From contig NC_080426.1 in assembly GCF_029873635.1 (NCBI RefSeq), forward strand, positions 54,326,093 through 54,390,092: a DNA stretch of 64,000 nt. Direction: 5' to 3'. Shown here in pieces: positions 36,622 to 48,802 of this stretch. The notes under the pieces are model-generated. The model saw only the letters and a program-made list of their open reading frames with translations. It had not been told where the DNA came from and did no database searches. Every line of letters begins with the position of its first letter. Within the stretch, counting starts at the first letter, position 1. The translations under genes and the position numbers were made by a program. This DNA is from Malania oleifera (taxonomy: Eukaryota > Streptophyta > Magnoliopsida > Santalales > Ximeniaceae).

Positions 36622-37875
36622 ATTCTTATTTTTCAATGAAGTATATCGTTTAGTCACATTAACTAGAATCTTGTGAACCTTGAATAGTTCACTTTGTAGT
36701 TTTTCATAAGATGACATACTCTCATCACTGGATTCATCAGATGAATCGTCACAAGATTTACTACATGTTTCATTGAATGATTTGGACGAGGAACTTTGTA
36801 CTTCATCATCGTCCTATGCCATAAGACAACCATTTTCAATATCATGATCACTGGATTCACTCTCTGAACTACTGGAACTTATATTGTCCCATGTAGTGGT
36901 CTTCATTGCCTTTTTATTTTTCTTCTTGGAATCCTTCTTAAGTTGTGGACAATCCGGTTTTATGTGGCCCACTTTCTTACAATTATAGCATGTAGGAGGT
37001 TCATTCATTGTTTTCTTTTTATTGGTTTCTCCTTTTTCTGATTTGGAGGCTCTAAATTTTCTTGTAGATTTGCTCTTCCTTCTAAAGATTTTGGCAAGTT
37101 TCCTGGTTATGAAAGTTATATCGTTATCATTCATTCTCCCTTCATCTTCATCGCCAAAGCTTTCATTTGAGACTTTAAATGCAATGGATTCTTTGGCTTT
37201 AGATTTTCCTTTAGTTCTTTCATTTATCATCATCTCTTAAGTGAGGAGATATCGTATTAATTCATCAAGAGAAGTTTTTTTGAGATTTCTTCCTTCCATA
37301 ATTGTTGTTGCCTTAGGTTTCCAAATTAGTGGAAGTCCTCTAAGGATTTTCAGGATAATCTCATATGTAGAGTAGTTTATCCCTAAGGCATTGAGGGAGT
37401 TTATTATATGAGTGAACCTAGTGTACATATTAGTGATGGTTTTATCCGAGTTCATCCTAAAGGCCACATACTCGCTTTTGAGCAAGTTGATTCTACTATC
37501 TTTAACATCAGCTATTCCTTCATAGGTTACCTCCAATTTATCCCATATTTCTTTAGCTGATTTACATGCCATGACCCTATTGAATACATTTACATCAAGA
37601 GCACAGTATAATGCATTCATAGGACTTGAATTTACTTGCAACATTTTATGGTCATTGTCGGTCATTTCTTTTTCCTCCTTGGGTATTTCTTTATTATCTA
37701 CGATTTTAGTGGAAATAAGGTCACCTTGTGTGACAACTTTCCATGCTTTCCAATCCATAGTTTGTAAGTAGATTCTCATTCTTTGTTTCCAAAAGGTGTA
37801 GTTAACACCACAAAAAATAGGAGGTCTAGTTGAGGATTGACCCTCGACAAAGGGAGATACGCTCAGGTGTACCAT
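36622..37875 (-). pseudogene. gag of element F, N-terminal and middle part
   Basis: Minus strand from ATG at 37875 (MVHLSVSPFVEGQSSTRPP). One frame holds the N-terminal domain (YTFWKQRMRIYLQ), the core (AKEIWDKLEVTYEGI, MYTRFTHIINSL), a Tyr-to-stop change at 37237-37239 (YLLT then EMMINERT), an intact first zinc knuckle C-YN-C-KKVG-H-IKPD-C near 36951-36992, a stop at 36814, and the start of the coiled coil (EKLQSELFKVHKIL). It is cut at the ACTTC target site by element E; the rest is at 5493-5604 and 2920-3406. This is the least mutated gag in the window. Confidence 0.9.
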
Positions 37876-37919
37876 ACAAATCTTTATATAGCTTCTAATT
37901 TAAGATTTGCTATAACCCT

Positions 37920-37931
37920 GCTCTGATACCA
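37920..37931 (-). other. Primer-binding site of element F
   Basis: Plus-strand gctctgatacca, which is TGGTATCAGAGC on the minus strand, perfect for initiator tRNA-Met and next to the F 5' LTR. Confidence 0.95.
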
Positions 37932-37933
37932 AT

Positions 37934-39665
37934 TGAAAAGGATGGTGTATTCCCAAGAGAGGGGTGAATTAGGTTTTTAAAATTTCTTTAAACCTTCGTT
38001 AATTGATTCTTTCTCAACTTGTTTTAAGCTCAACAACCACATATACAAAATTGATTTTCAATCACAAGTTCAGTGGAAATTTATTTAGTTATAAAATTTT
38101 GTGAATGAATATACCAATTTGAATATCCCTTTCAGCAATTTAATTTACACCAACCAAGATAACCAAAACACAATTCACAATATAGAATGAATTCAGCAAT
38201 GCTTCAAAGATTCGACACTTGAGTAACTCAAAGTAGAGTTTAGTATATAGCTGATAAAATACTGGTATTAGTGAACTTGATTTCTCAATATGAAACACAA
38301 TGTAAATTTCCAACACTCTTCCAAAAACTCAGAATTTAAATAAACTTTCAATTAATAAGTCTTGGGTGTTACCCAATCAACGTACTTCCTTTAAGGTTTT
38401 CACAATTTATATTGATCAACCAACGTACTCCCTTTTGATTTCCGTAATCCCAAAATCAAATTAAACCTTGGTTTATTTAATTTCCAATCCACGTACTGTA
38501 TATGATCAAAAAATTAAAATCCAACCACATAGTTAATATAAACAGGAAATTAAATGAGAGTAGGGAAGGGAGTGAGACGAGAGTTTTACGAGATTCGGTT
38601 ATACCCGCCTACGTCCTTGCCTTTGGCTAAACCACCTAAGGATTCCACTATAAACACTCCTTTACAGGCAAAAGCAACCTTACAATCTCTCCTTCAATAT
38701 GCTAGAGTACGCCTCTCCAAATGATACCCCACACTTGGTCCAATAACGATTCAAGAACCTAAACCGTCTACAAAACAAGAACAAGTTTTGGTGTACAAAG
38801 ACACTCTCAACAAAAGCAAATTGGTACAATAATTGAGCACTAAAATATACTTCAATTCAAAATAACAATTGAAAGAATTTGAAACCTTTAGAAGTATATC
38901 ATCGTGAGCTTTCTTTCTAGAATGAAAGAATTCAGTTTAGGCTCAGAATTGTGTAAGAGATTCCCAACAAACCTCAGTAGAGAATTTCATAAAGTAATTG
39001 CACAAGAGAGCTTTTGAGAGTATTGAGAGTTTTGAGAGCAAGAAAGCTTGACTGCTGTAATTGCTTGGTGTGTTTGAATCCTTAGCCTTAGTCGACTGAG
39101 TCCACTTGGGTCATTTCAAAACTAGTTCAAATATTTGTCAGATGACTAGGAAAACTTTGTCAGTTGTCTGGAAAGACCAAAAATTGATTTTTCAATTTTG
39201 TTCCCAAATTATTTTTGCTCTTTTGCTTTCCCCAAAATAATTTAAGACTTTTGAAAATTATTTTTTGAGGTTTTTCAAAACATAGTCTCTAAGTCACTGA
39301 GATTCCTAATGAGCTTCAAATCCAATCAAATTATCATTTGAATGAAGTATTTACATAAAGACTCTCTTAAGACATTAAAACATTTTAAGCTTGGAGTCTT
39401 CATGCTTGCCTTTTGTTTTGTCCATCTTGACATTAAGCTTCAAATTCTCTAAGCTTTTAACAAGTCCTCTTTGATATTCATGTTCTCATGATCTACAAGC
39501 TTTCATACTCCTTTTCCATGGAGTTTTGCAATCAGATTTTGTATTCATTTGAATTTGAGCTTAATGACTCGATTCCTGAAGTTTCATCACTTGCAACAAA
39601 ACATGTTAAGTGACCTTTTATTTGTTATTATCAAAAAAATATTAGTAAGTCATGTTGGGCCAACA
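37934..39665 (-). repeat. 5' LTR of element F (minus strand)
   Basis: A 1732-bp LTR: on the minus strand it begins tgttggcccaac (39665) and ends ccatccttttca. It has the leader element at 38589-38619 (minus strand caaggacgtaggcgggtataaccgaatctcg) and a few motif copies near 39088-39170 (agtcgactgagt, cagatgactagg, cagttgtctgg), fewer than in other families. No clear TATA box was picked out. The right-hand target duplication would be cttga (39666-39670); its partner is outside the window. Confidence 0.85.
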
Positions 39666-39670
39666 CTTGA

Positions 39671-41607
39671 GTCTAGCCATGATCGGCTATCATATGCTAA
39701 TTGAAATGCAAAATGTCATAAGTGTGTGCTGAATGCTTAATATTTGTTGCATGCTGAAAATCTCTTGATGGATGAATATATGATTAGTGTGTGTAATTGA
39801 GTATCATCCTTGAACTAATTTCAAGTATGTGTGCATGCAAATATACAAGGGAGCATAAGCTCCATCCTTATGAAAATGGATTAAGACTTACCGGCCCCAT
39901 GGACTCATGCATCATTGTTTTTGTTTTTGAGTCCTAATTTTTATTTATTTTTTAATTTTTTTGCCACCTTGAACATCATATCTAGTCCTTCATTGAATTA
40001 TACCTTGATATGGATTGTTCTTGCCATGTTCGAAAACTTTTTAGGAACTAATTTCAAACTTTTGGTGCATGTGTATCCTATAGGATTGATTATATTGGCT
40101 GCTTGATGAAAATTACTTTATTTCTATCCAGTATAATTGCCTAAATGATTTAAAACTGTTGCTTATACTGCTTTAACAAAATTTTCACCTTGATATCAAA
40201 ATAATTTGATTAATTTCATCTAAGTTAGCTTTCAAATCAAAAAATGGAGATTGTGCAAAAATTCCACTTCTTATGTTCTCCCTACTCAAGGCTTAGGTCA
40301 GAAGTTTGCTATTGCATGTATCTTTCCTTTCTGCCCACAGTAAACCCTAAGTAAAAATAGTTTAGTATATCTAAACACACATTCAAATTGAAATGGGGAG
40401 CTCTTGAAATTAAATGTCTATATATTTTTGCTCACCCCATCTTTGTCTTAGACTCATTGCTTACTATGGCTTGTATGTTTAGGAGAATGAATTTCCTTTT
40501 ACCCACAGTAAATCTTAAACTCATAGCTTCTAAGCTTGTGTTCAAATTCATAGGGGGAGCTTTTGAACTTACATTTCTATCTTGTGTGCTCACCCACATG
40601 GTTTTCTTATATTAGAAATCTTCCATGGTTTACGTGCATAAATGCTTAAATAATTTTCTTGAATATCTTGAATGAAAATATATTGCTTAGCCACAAGCTC
40701 TTTGGTTTGCCATATGATCATGCATTTAAATCGTTAATTCCTTAGGATCCATATGGTTGTCTTCTTTCTGGTTATATTTTTTGGAATGTGCTTAAATGTT
40801 ATCTAGAAAGATGATGCTTGCTTGAGCTTTGAATTAAAGTTTTTTTTTTTTTTTTTTTTTCAGCAAGCATCATCTCTAGTGCACTTAAATGAATTCATGA
40901 CATGTGCTATTGCTTCAAACTCAAATTTTGTGTCATAAAGTTTTATTTTTGTTGTTCATAAATTTTTTAAAGGGGCATTGCATAACTGGTTCATTGATCA
41001 TACATAGAAATGCATGGGAACTAGTTAGACTAATCTTATGCTTAAACCTACACTTGCTATCATATGTCGTATGTTTTGAACTCGAATCTTTTGCGGGTAT
41101 TATGTCATGTGTGAAATGAAATGGTTTGTGGATATCTCTGGTCTGTCCATGTTTAACATGTCTTTTTAATCTTTTAATCACCAGTTATACTATTATTCTA
41201 TGCTTACTTGCAAAATCTTTCAAAACATCAATGTAAATGCATTCATATACCCAAGTTTTATATCAAATAAGGGGTGTTCTCGTTTTAAGCTAAGAAATGT
41301 TGTTTAATGATTAAATTGTTTTATACTTAACCCTTTTCCTGATGCCAAAAGGGGGAAAATTATTTGAGCAAAATGTTGCTAATCTTGTCATACCCCCTGC
41401 ATTTTTTCAATGTTTAAATAGGATGAGTTTTTTCGCCTTAAATGCTACATGCATATTTTTTAATGCAAAATCTAAATGCGTATTAAATTTAAATATCTTC
41501 TTTCTTGATATGTCTGAACTTTATTGCTTATTTTTAAGATTATACATATTGTTAGGAGGAGCCTTTTCAGGTTGAACCCATTTTGCTTCCATGTGTTTGT
41601 CATCATC
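39671..41607 (+). mobile_element. 3' UTR of outer Copia element H
   Basis: Plus-strand non-coding sequence between the end of F and a purine tract. Its features match the 3' UTRs of E and G (gcatgcaaatatacaagg, gcatgctgaaaatctc, gggggagc tracts). Poly-T run near 40842-40860. Open frames here are short, without recognisable domains, and in my view accidental. Confidence 0.65.
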
Positions 41608-41621
41608 AAAAAGGGGGAAAT
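41608..41621 (+). other. Polypurine tract of element H
   Basis: aaaaagggggaaat directly before the LTR start at 41622. Confidence 0.85.
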
Positions 41622-42899
41622 TGTTAAATTTTTGAATCTGATACCTGTTTTGATGCTGACAAACCACTAGTATCTTATGTGTGTACTTAGCATGTTAATA
41701 TGTATTTTATTCAGCACACACATAAGGGAAAAGAAGAATTGAAGCCTGAAGGACTTAAAGGTTATTCACTATGGTGTATTCCATGGAAAAAAAGAAAAGC
41801 AAAAAAATAAGGAAGTCATATTTTATTTTTAATTGCATTTACTTTAGATACGTCTGTAATAATACATGTCTTGTGTGATATGATGAAAAAGCTCAAAAGA
41901 CCATAGATTGGCCTTAGGGGACCTAACCTTTCATAAAAAAACCTTTTTCATGAAAGTTAAAATCATTCAAAGGTTTTGGAATAGTTTCAAGGTCAAAATC
42001 AGAGCCAAACTTAAGACTCTCAATGACCTTGGTCGACTGACCATTTTAACACAAGAAAGCCTCAGTTGACCGACTAGTATATTTTGGCCTAGTTCAAAGC
42101 CCCAATCAAACTGCCAAATTGCACTAAAAACGCTCCATCGATTGACCTTCAAAAGCTTAGCCAACTGGTCATCAAGCCAATCAACCGAACCTACGAAAGA
42201 TTGGAAATCGCCTTTGGCCAGCCGACCGACTCTTTCCCCAGTTGACTAAGCTCCTAAGAAATTTGAATTTTGGCTTTGCTCAGTCGACCAACGATTCCCT
42301 CAGTTGACTGACCCTCTCGAGTTGCTCGTTTTCAACGCTTAAACGTAATTAATTTTTTATTAAAACAACTCTAAAATGACGAGTGTGTCCCTTAATGGTC
42401 TTTTTGGAAAATCTATAAATAACCCATTCATAAACTTAATTAGTGCTTTTTATTAGCCAAAAATTTCTCTCAAATATTTTAGGCATTTCATTTCAAAAGC
42501 CAAAGCTCCATTTCATTCTTTCATTGCAATTATTTTTTTTTAAGTGCATAAAGTTTAGCTTTTCTCCTACTATTTCCTTTGAAAATATTCTTTGGAGAAA
42601 ACATTTTTATTGGGCTTAGATTCTTGAACGAGCATTTATTGCATATCTTTATTTCTATTCGTCCTTTCAAAAATAAGAGTATATTTACACTCTTCTACTC
42701 TTCATCTCTTATTTTACAAAATATTCTTGGGTTGATTTTAAAAGACTTAAGCACATATTTACACTCATATATATGGTGCTAGAAAAGCCTTTTTGCATTT
42801 GAGCTTTCATATATAAACTTATGTTTGCAAAAATCATTTGAAAGCAAACCTTAGGTTCTCCTACATTTTTTCTTGGAAAATATTCTTTGGAGAAATATT
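41622..42899 (+). repeat. 3' LTR of element H, left part
   Basis: tgttaaatttttgaatctgatacc matches the start of the E-family LTR. Array of gttgaccga motifs (about 42030-42310), TATAAATA at 42414-42421. Interrupted at 42900 by the Tat-like solo LTR; resumes at 59526. Confidence 0.85.
42030..42421 (+). promoter_or_regulatory. U3 motif array and TATA box, LTR of H
   Basis: Copies such as ttggtcgactgacc (42030), cagttgaccgac (42063), caatcaaccgaacc (42178), cagccgaccgac (42219), cagtcgaccaacg (42280) and cagttgactgacc (42301). TATAAATA is at 42414-42421. Confidence 0.6.
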
Positions 42900-44209
42900 T
42901 GTAGACACCATAATTTTTACCAGGTGATTTTAGATCCTAAATCTAATGGATTGCCCCTAAGTTCCTAAGCTAATTAGGTTACAATTGATGTTCCTAAGTG
43001 TCCCTAACTGATTTTTTTTCAAAATCATATCATTGAAATTTAAATGAGGTTAGCCTTGTCTAAATTGGCTGAGAAGATCCTTGTAATGTTAGTTCATATT
43101 CATGCATAAGTAGCCCTAAGTGGATTACCCACCTAATTATGTTATTAAGTGCCGGTTATTTCAAGATTAAATCATGGGAATTTAAGTGGTATAAAGTCAT
43201 TTACTTGGGCAAAATTTATGGATTAATTGAAAATCATTAAAGCCCTATTTGTTTTCATACATAAATAGTAATAGCTTGGACATGCATGAAATAATACATT
43301 TTATTGAAGAGGGGCACGTGCCCTTGATATGGGATACAAGGAGAAACTGAATACATGAAATATAGTACAACTACACAAAGGTAAATACAGGAAAAATGTG
43401 CAAGTACAGGGAATTACTAAAGTACCTACCAAGGAAATACAAAGGAAACACAAGAAACACAAGAAATAAAAAAAAAAATACATGGAAATAAAAATCAATT
43501 CAAAATCTTCAAAGCTCGCATACAACATCTCCAAAGTCCCCCATTGGAAATAAAAATTAGTAAATCAACTATTAAATAAAAATACAAAACAAGCATGTGC
43601 GTAAAAAAAGAGAACGTAAACGGTTGAAATATTCCTTCCACCCGCTGCCTGGGAATAAGGGAACCGATTACTATTTTTGTTGGGAAGAAGGCCATCTCGT
43701 GCCAAAAAGACCCTACCTAGACTCCCTATAAATAGGGAGTACTGCACAAACCTGAAAGGGGGAAAAGAGGGCAGTTAGTACGGCAATTAGAGGGAAAATT
43801 GAGCAATTAACCAAACAAGGGAGTAATTGAAAGAAACATTTTGAGAGATAAAGAAGGAGTACACACTGAGATACCGAGCGTATACTGAGAGCAAAGAAGG
43901 CAATCCCTTAGCACCTAAGCCCAGAAGCAGAACCTACAGAGGATTGCTTTGAGCAGACACTCATCAAATGCGAAGACTGGAAAAGAAGACTGGAGGAGTG
44001 GAAGATTGTAGGTGAATTCAACTTTCCTTCCCTAGGCTAATTCAGTAATATTGAACTATGGATGCAATTGAAAGTAGGAACCTTGACCTGAACCTGGGTT
44101 TGAACCAGACCCTAATTAGAAGTTAACCAAACCCCCAAATTGACTCCCTGAACCTGAACTAAAAGTGGGGGCCCTGACTGGAACCCAAACTTGGGTTTAA
44201 ATCCTTAAA

Positions 44210-44830
44210 CCCAAACTCAAAACTCACTGAACCTAAGCCTAGTGATCCATCTTAAAACCCAAGCCCAACTCTTGTTTTTAAAATCCCCAAGCCCATACGC
44301 TTTAAAATCCATGAGCCCACAAACCTTTAAAAAAAAAAAAAAACCAAACCCAAGCCTGTACCCAAACTAAACCCCGAACCAAGCCCAGACTGAACTGAAC
44401 CAAAGCCCAAACCCATTTTCAAAAGAACCAGGCCCAACTCCGTTTAAAAAACTAACCCAAGCCCACTTGCCATTTAAAAAACCCGAGCCCGAGCTCATTT
44501 AAAATACCCAAGTCGACCTGCCATTTAAAATGCCCAAGCCTACCTACCATTTAAAAAACCAAGGCCCATTAAACTTTTTTTAAAAATGAAGTCCATTTTT
44601 TTTTCTCTTAAAATACCCAAGCCCACCTGCTATTTAAAAAACCCGAGGCCTATTAAGCTTTTTTTTTTTTTTTTAAACCAAGCCCACTTGCCATTTAAAA
44701 TACCTCTGCCATTTAAAATACCCAAGCCCACCTGCCATTTAAAATACCCAAGCCCACGAAACCATTTTTAAAAATCGAACCTGTTTATTTTAAAACCAAG
44801 CCCATACTCCCAAGCCTATAGACCTTTTAA
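44210..44830 (+). repeat. Degenerate tandem array of aagcccannngccatttaaaa units
   Basis: About 15-20 copies of a 25-30 bp unit built from aagcccacctgccatttaaaa and acccaagccc. The clearest are at 44459-44545 and 44606-44760. It lies about 0.5-1.1 kb downstream of the TATA box of the Tat-like LTR, so probably in its transcribed part. Confidence 0.75.
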
Positions 44831-45660
44831 ACCAAGCCCACTCGGGCCTAGCCAAGTCTACACAAGCCTTCGGGTTGACTCGTGTGCACTCACTGAGTTA
44901 GGGTTCGGATGAGGCAAGCTCATCCCTAAACCCTAACATTCGCACCAAGAAACCTTAGGGCGGCCCGAACACGAGCACACAATAGTAAGACACAACCAGC
45001 ATTCAACCCACCAACCAAGGTGAAACACACAAACAATCGAACACCGAATGCACAAAAATTAAAAGGGGGAATAACACTTATTTGTTTTATCTTCACGAAC
45101 TGAATCACCCCCCCCCCCCCTTTTCAGGAATTTCATCTAACTTCATCCTTTTAGAACACCTTCGGGTATTCAACCAATAGCCATTACAAAGGCGAACACA
45201 TTCAGTGAATCAGTTCCAACTAAGAGATAGAAACTAAGGTTTAGGACATGTGAAAAAACAAAGGGTTGTAATCAGGGTTTCTGATTGTTGAGGGTCTCAA
45301 AGAGGTAAAATAGAACAGTCTGGAACTAAAGGGTTCCAAGATCTTTCAGATTTGACCACGAGCGGTTGAGGTCTTCGAGAAGAGAGTGTTTGAACCTAGG
45401 GTTTTTCTAGAGACTAAGAGAGATTAGAGAGGGGTTCACGGCAAGGAAAATAAGATTAGGGTTTCAGGGGGTTCACTCGAAGAGAAGAGAGCTTAGGAGA
45501 AAAAAGAAGAGAGATTTGGAGAGTGAAAGAGATTGAGAGGGATCAGGGAGTGAGAGAGATTCAAGGAAAGTTAGGGTTTTAGTAAGAGAGAAAGAGAGAG
45601 CAAAGAGGGTTACTCGAAGAAAGAAAGAGAAAAAGAGAGAGAGCGAAGAGGATTTTACAA

Positions 45661-45661
45661 G

Positions 45662-45693
<32 letters not shown>

Positions 45694-45695
45694 AC
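45661..45695. repeat. GA microsatellite within a purine-rich tract
   Basis: Uninterrupted GA repeat inside a longer GA-rich stretch (about 45470-45695). The minus strand therefore shows an accidental Ser/Leu-rich open frame. Confidence 0.9.
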
Positions 45696-45885
45696 AATTG
45701 CAAAATAGCTGAAACAAAAAAAATACCTTTTATATGTATGATTTTAGAACCACCGGCGAGCAACACGTGGCTCGACCTCCTCCACACGCGTAGGGTGTTA
45801 CATGGCTTCCCAAGAGACACCCGATTTTTTGCTTCTTTGCAACCGCCGAGGTCGAGATCAAGCACTTCTCCATAAAAGTACGATC

Positions 45886-47696
45886 TGTTGACCTAACAAG
45901 GTCTTTCAATTGGTTTTGGTGATAACAAACAAAGGATGATTTAACTTGAAAAGGTTGAGTTTTGGTGTTTCAGGAAATATGGATCAAGTATGGTGTAAGA
46001 GAAGATCAAGTATAAGTCAAGTATGAAGACAATTTTTCAATGATCCAAAGAGAGTTTAACATATTTGAAACTCAAGAAAATTATTCAAAGCATCGCAAGA
46101 GCAATGAGAACTCAAGCATGATGGCTTAGGAAACATATTTGTAAGTATTTCAAAAGCCAAAATATCATTTGAAATATGTTTTGAAGCTTTTTCAAGAGTT
46201 TATAAAGATTTAAGGACCTATTTAAGAGTATTGAATTAAGTTTTATAAAGATAATAAGAGACCAAATTAATTTTTAAAGAAAGATATTTATAAAACATGA
46301 TTTTTAAAGGCTCAGATGACAGAATTTTTCAGTTCAGATGATTGAAGTAGAGACTTCAGATAACAGAACTTTAAGTTCAGACGTCTGAAGAATTACTTCA
46401 GGTGTCTGAAGATTGTGCAGACGAATGAAGAATTAATAGAACAAGACAGAAAGTTGTAGTAGCAGTTCAGACGTATGAACTTGCGATTTCGAATGTCTAA
46501 ACCCAAACTTCTGACTTCTGGCCCTGTATTTAGTTCTATTTTAAAGGGGATTCGGGAACTTTAGACGTCTGACCTCGAATCCTCAGACGTCTGAACACTA
46601 TTCAACGGGCAAAAATTTTAAAACTCTTATTTTTAAATTATAACCGTTTGAACCATAAATTTTCTAACAACTTGGGAAACTCTTTAAGGAAACTCTTGCA
46701 ACAAGGAAACCTACTTGGAAGCCTATAAATACATGGTTCTTGTGAATCAAAAATTATCCCAAGCATTGAAATTCTCTCAAAGCTCTCTTGCTCTAAAAAT
46801 CCCTTTTCATCAATCTCTTGCAAAGTTGAAAGTATTGTTGTTCTGATATATATATTTTTTTTCATCAAATCCTGAAGAATTACTGATTTCTTATCTGGAG
46901 AAAAGGATTTTGGTGAATTCTTTGAAAAGCTTCAAAAGTTTATTTCATTCTTGATATTTTATCTTTTGAAGTACATAGTTTTGATTTGTACAAATCTGCT
47001 CTTTGTGTGAGCTTCTCTTGTACACCAAATTTTGATATTTCTCTTTTAGATTTTGGGAGATTCCAGGATGTTGGAACGTTGACCAAACAAGGGCATATTG
47101 TTTGGAAAAGGTGGGCTCTAGCCTTGATCAAAGGAGTGGTTGTAAACAGGCGTTGTTCCACCCAGTAACAGAATTGTTATAGTGAAACCCTTCGGTGTTT
47201 TTCCAAGGGCGAGGACGTAGGCTGTGTTGAAGCCGAACCTTGTAAAATATCTTGTGTCTTTCTCTCAATTTTACACACTATACTTGCTGTGTTGTATGAT
47301 TTAAATGTGCAGGTCATAAGTTCTACAGAGAAAGAAACAAAGACTCTTAGTATTTACAAAGTATGTTTCGATTAACCGTTTTTCGGAAACCCAAAAGGGA
47401 GTACGTTGGTTAATCTGCGGAAATCTTAATCAAGAGAAGTGCATACTAAAAGTTTATTCAAAGAAGGTGATAAACATTCTTAGGGAAATCAACAAAAGCA
47501 AAATTATTCTTGATTGAATGATTGAATTATTTTAACTTTATTGATTGTCTTGTTCATTTAAATTACAAGTATTCTAAAGTGTGATTATTAGTTATCTGTT
47601 GTGCTTTCTTTAGTGTCTTAAGAAAAAGATTAAAAATTATCAAAATTAAAAAGATTCCAATTCACGCCCCCTCTTGGAAAGCTATGCCTAATTTCA
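45886..47696 (+). repeat. 5' LTR of element B
   Basis: From tgttgacctaacaagg to gcctaatttca. Motif array at 46310-46600, TATAAATA at 46724-46731, leader element at 47210-47241 (gcgaggacgtaggctg...gccgaacct). Confidence 0.93.
46310..46731 (+). promoter_or_regulatory. U3 palindromic motif array and TATA box, 5' LTR of B
   Basis: About twelve copies around the palindrome ttcagacgtctgaa (for example 46377, 46398, 46456, 46560, 46583). The last carries the extended form agacgtctgaacactat. TATAAATA is at 46724-46731. Confidence 0.65.
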
Positions 47697-47698
47697 AT

Positions 47699-47710
47699 TG
47701 ATATCAGAGC
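47699..47710 (+). other. Primer-binding site of element B, one mismatch
   Basis: tgatatcagagc, the tRNA-iMet site TGGTATCAGAGC with one G-to-A change, placed right after the 5' LTR. Confidence 0.85.
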
Positions 47711-47752
47711 CTAGTTATAGAAATTCCTAAAAAGATACTATAGAAAGATCTA

Positions 47753-48802
47753 ATGGCAAATATTGGAGTAGCACCCTTTGGTGAAGGCCAATCCTCAACC
47801 CGTCCATCAATCTTTTGTGGATACAATTATACCTTCTAGAAAAAGATAATGGAAATATATCTCCAACACATGGATTGGAAAGCTTGGGAAGTAGTTATGG
47901 ATGGAAATCTTATCCCCACTAAAATAGTTGATGGAAAACATTTTCCAAAAGAAAAGAAAGATATAACTGACCTAAACTATAAAATGCTTCAAATATATGC
48001 AAGTGCTATAAACGTGTTATATTGTGCATTAGATGCTAATGAGTTTAACCGAGTCATGGCCTGCAAAACAGCTAAGGAGATTTGGGATAAACTAGAAGTA
48101 ACTTATGAAGGAACCGTTGATGGTAGAGATAATAGGATACACATGTTAACAAGTGAATACGAAGCATTCAAAATGAATTCTGATGAAATGATATCAAGCA
48201 TGTACACTAGGTTTACTCACATAATAAACTCCTTAAGTGCCTTAGGAAAAACCTATACTACATATGAAATGATCAATAAAATTCTAAGAGGCCTACTCTC
48301 TATTTGGGAACCAAAGGCCACAGCCATCATGGAAGGTAGAAATGTAAAGACTACTTCCTTGGATGAACTTATAGGTTCACTTCTCACATATGAAATGGCA
48401 TTTAAAGAAAGAAATCCTGAACCAAAGCATAAAAGATCTGTAGCTCTAAAAGCATCTAGCCATAGCACTAGTGAAGAAGAAAGCGAAACAAGTGACTTAG
48501 ATCAAGATGAGTTGGCTTTCATTACTAAGAAACTAGGAAAATTCTATAGAAGAAATAAAAGGAATAAAAAACTATACATGAGATATTTTGTTAAGAAAGC
48601 TAAGTTTTATGCTAGCACTTCGTCAAATAACAAACATGAACACATCACTTGCTATATGTGCAAGACTAAAGGTCATGTGATGTTCAATTGTCCATTAAAG
48701 AGAAAATATGTTAAAATTCAAGGAGAATGGAAAACAAATAGTGGAACCAACAACAAAACAAAGATAGTAAAAAGAATTTGGGTTCCAAAAACTAACACAT
48801 AG
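47753..48802 (+). pseudogene. gag of element B, internally deleted
   Basis: ATG 47753 (MANIGVAPFGEGQSSTRPS). A Trp-to-stop change at 47837-47839 follows YTF, after which one frame is open to 48802. The Gag core (AKEIWDKLEVTYEGT, MYTRFTHIINSL) is intact. Relative to A, about 700 bp carrying the first zinc knuckle, acidic linker and coiled coil are missing, with the frame kept (FYRRN joins KRNKKLYM). The second knuckle C-YM-C-KTKG-H-VMFN-C is intact near 48652. It ends IWVPKTNT. Confidence 0.9.

Noticed and set aside
45473-45865. Minus-strand 130-codon ORF rich in Ser and Leu
   Set aside because: Product of a GA-rich tract in the Tat-like LTR; composition only, no motif.
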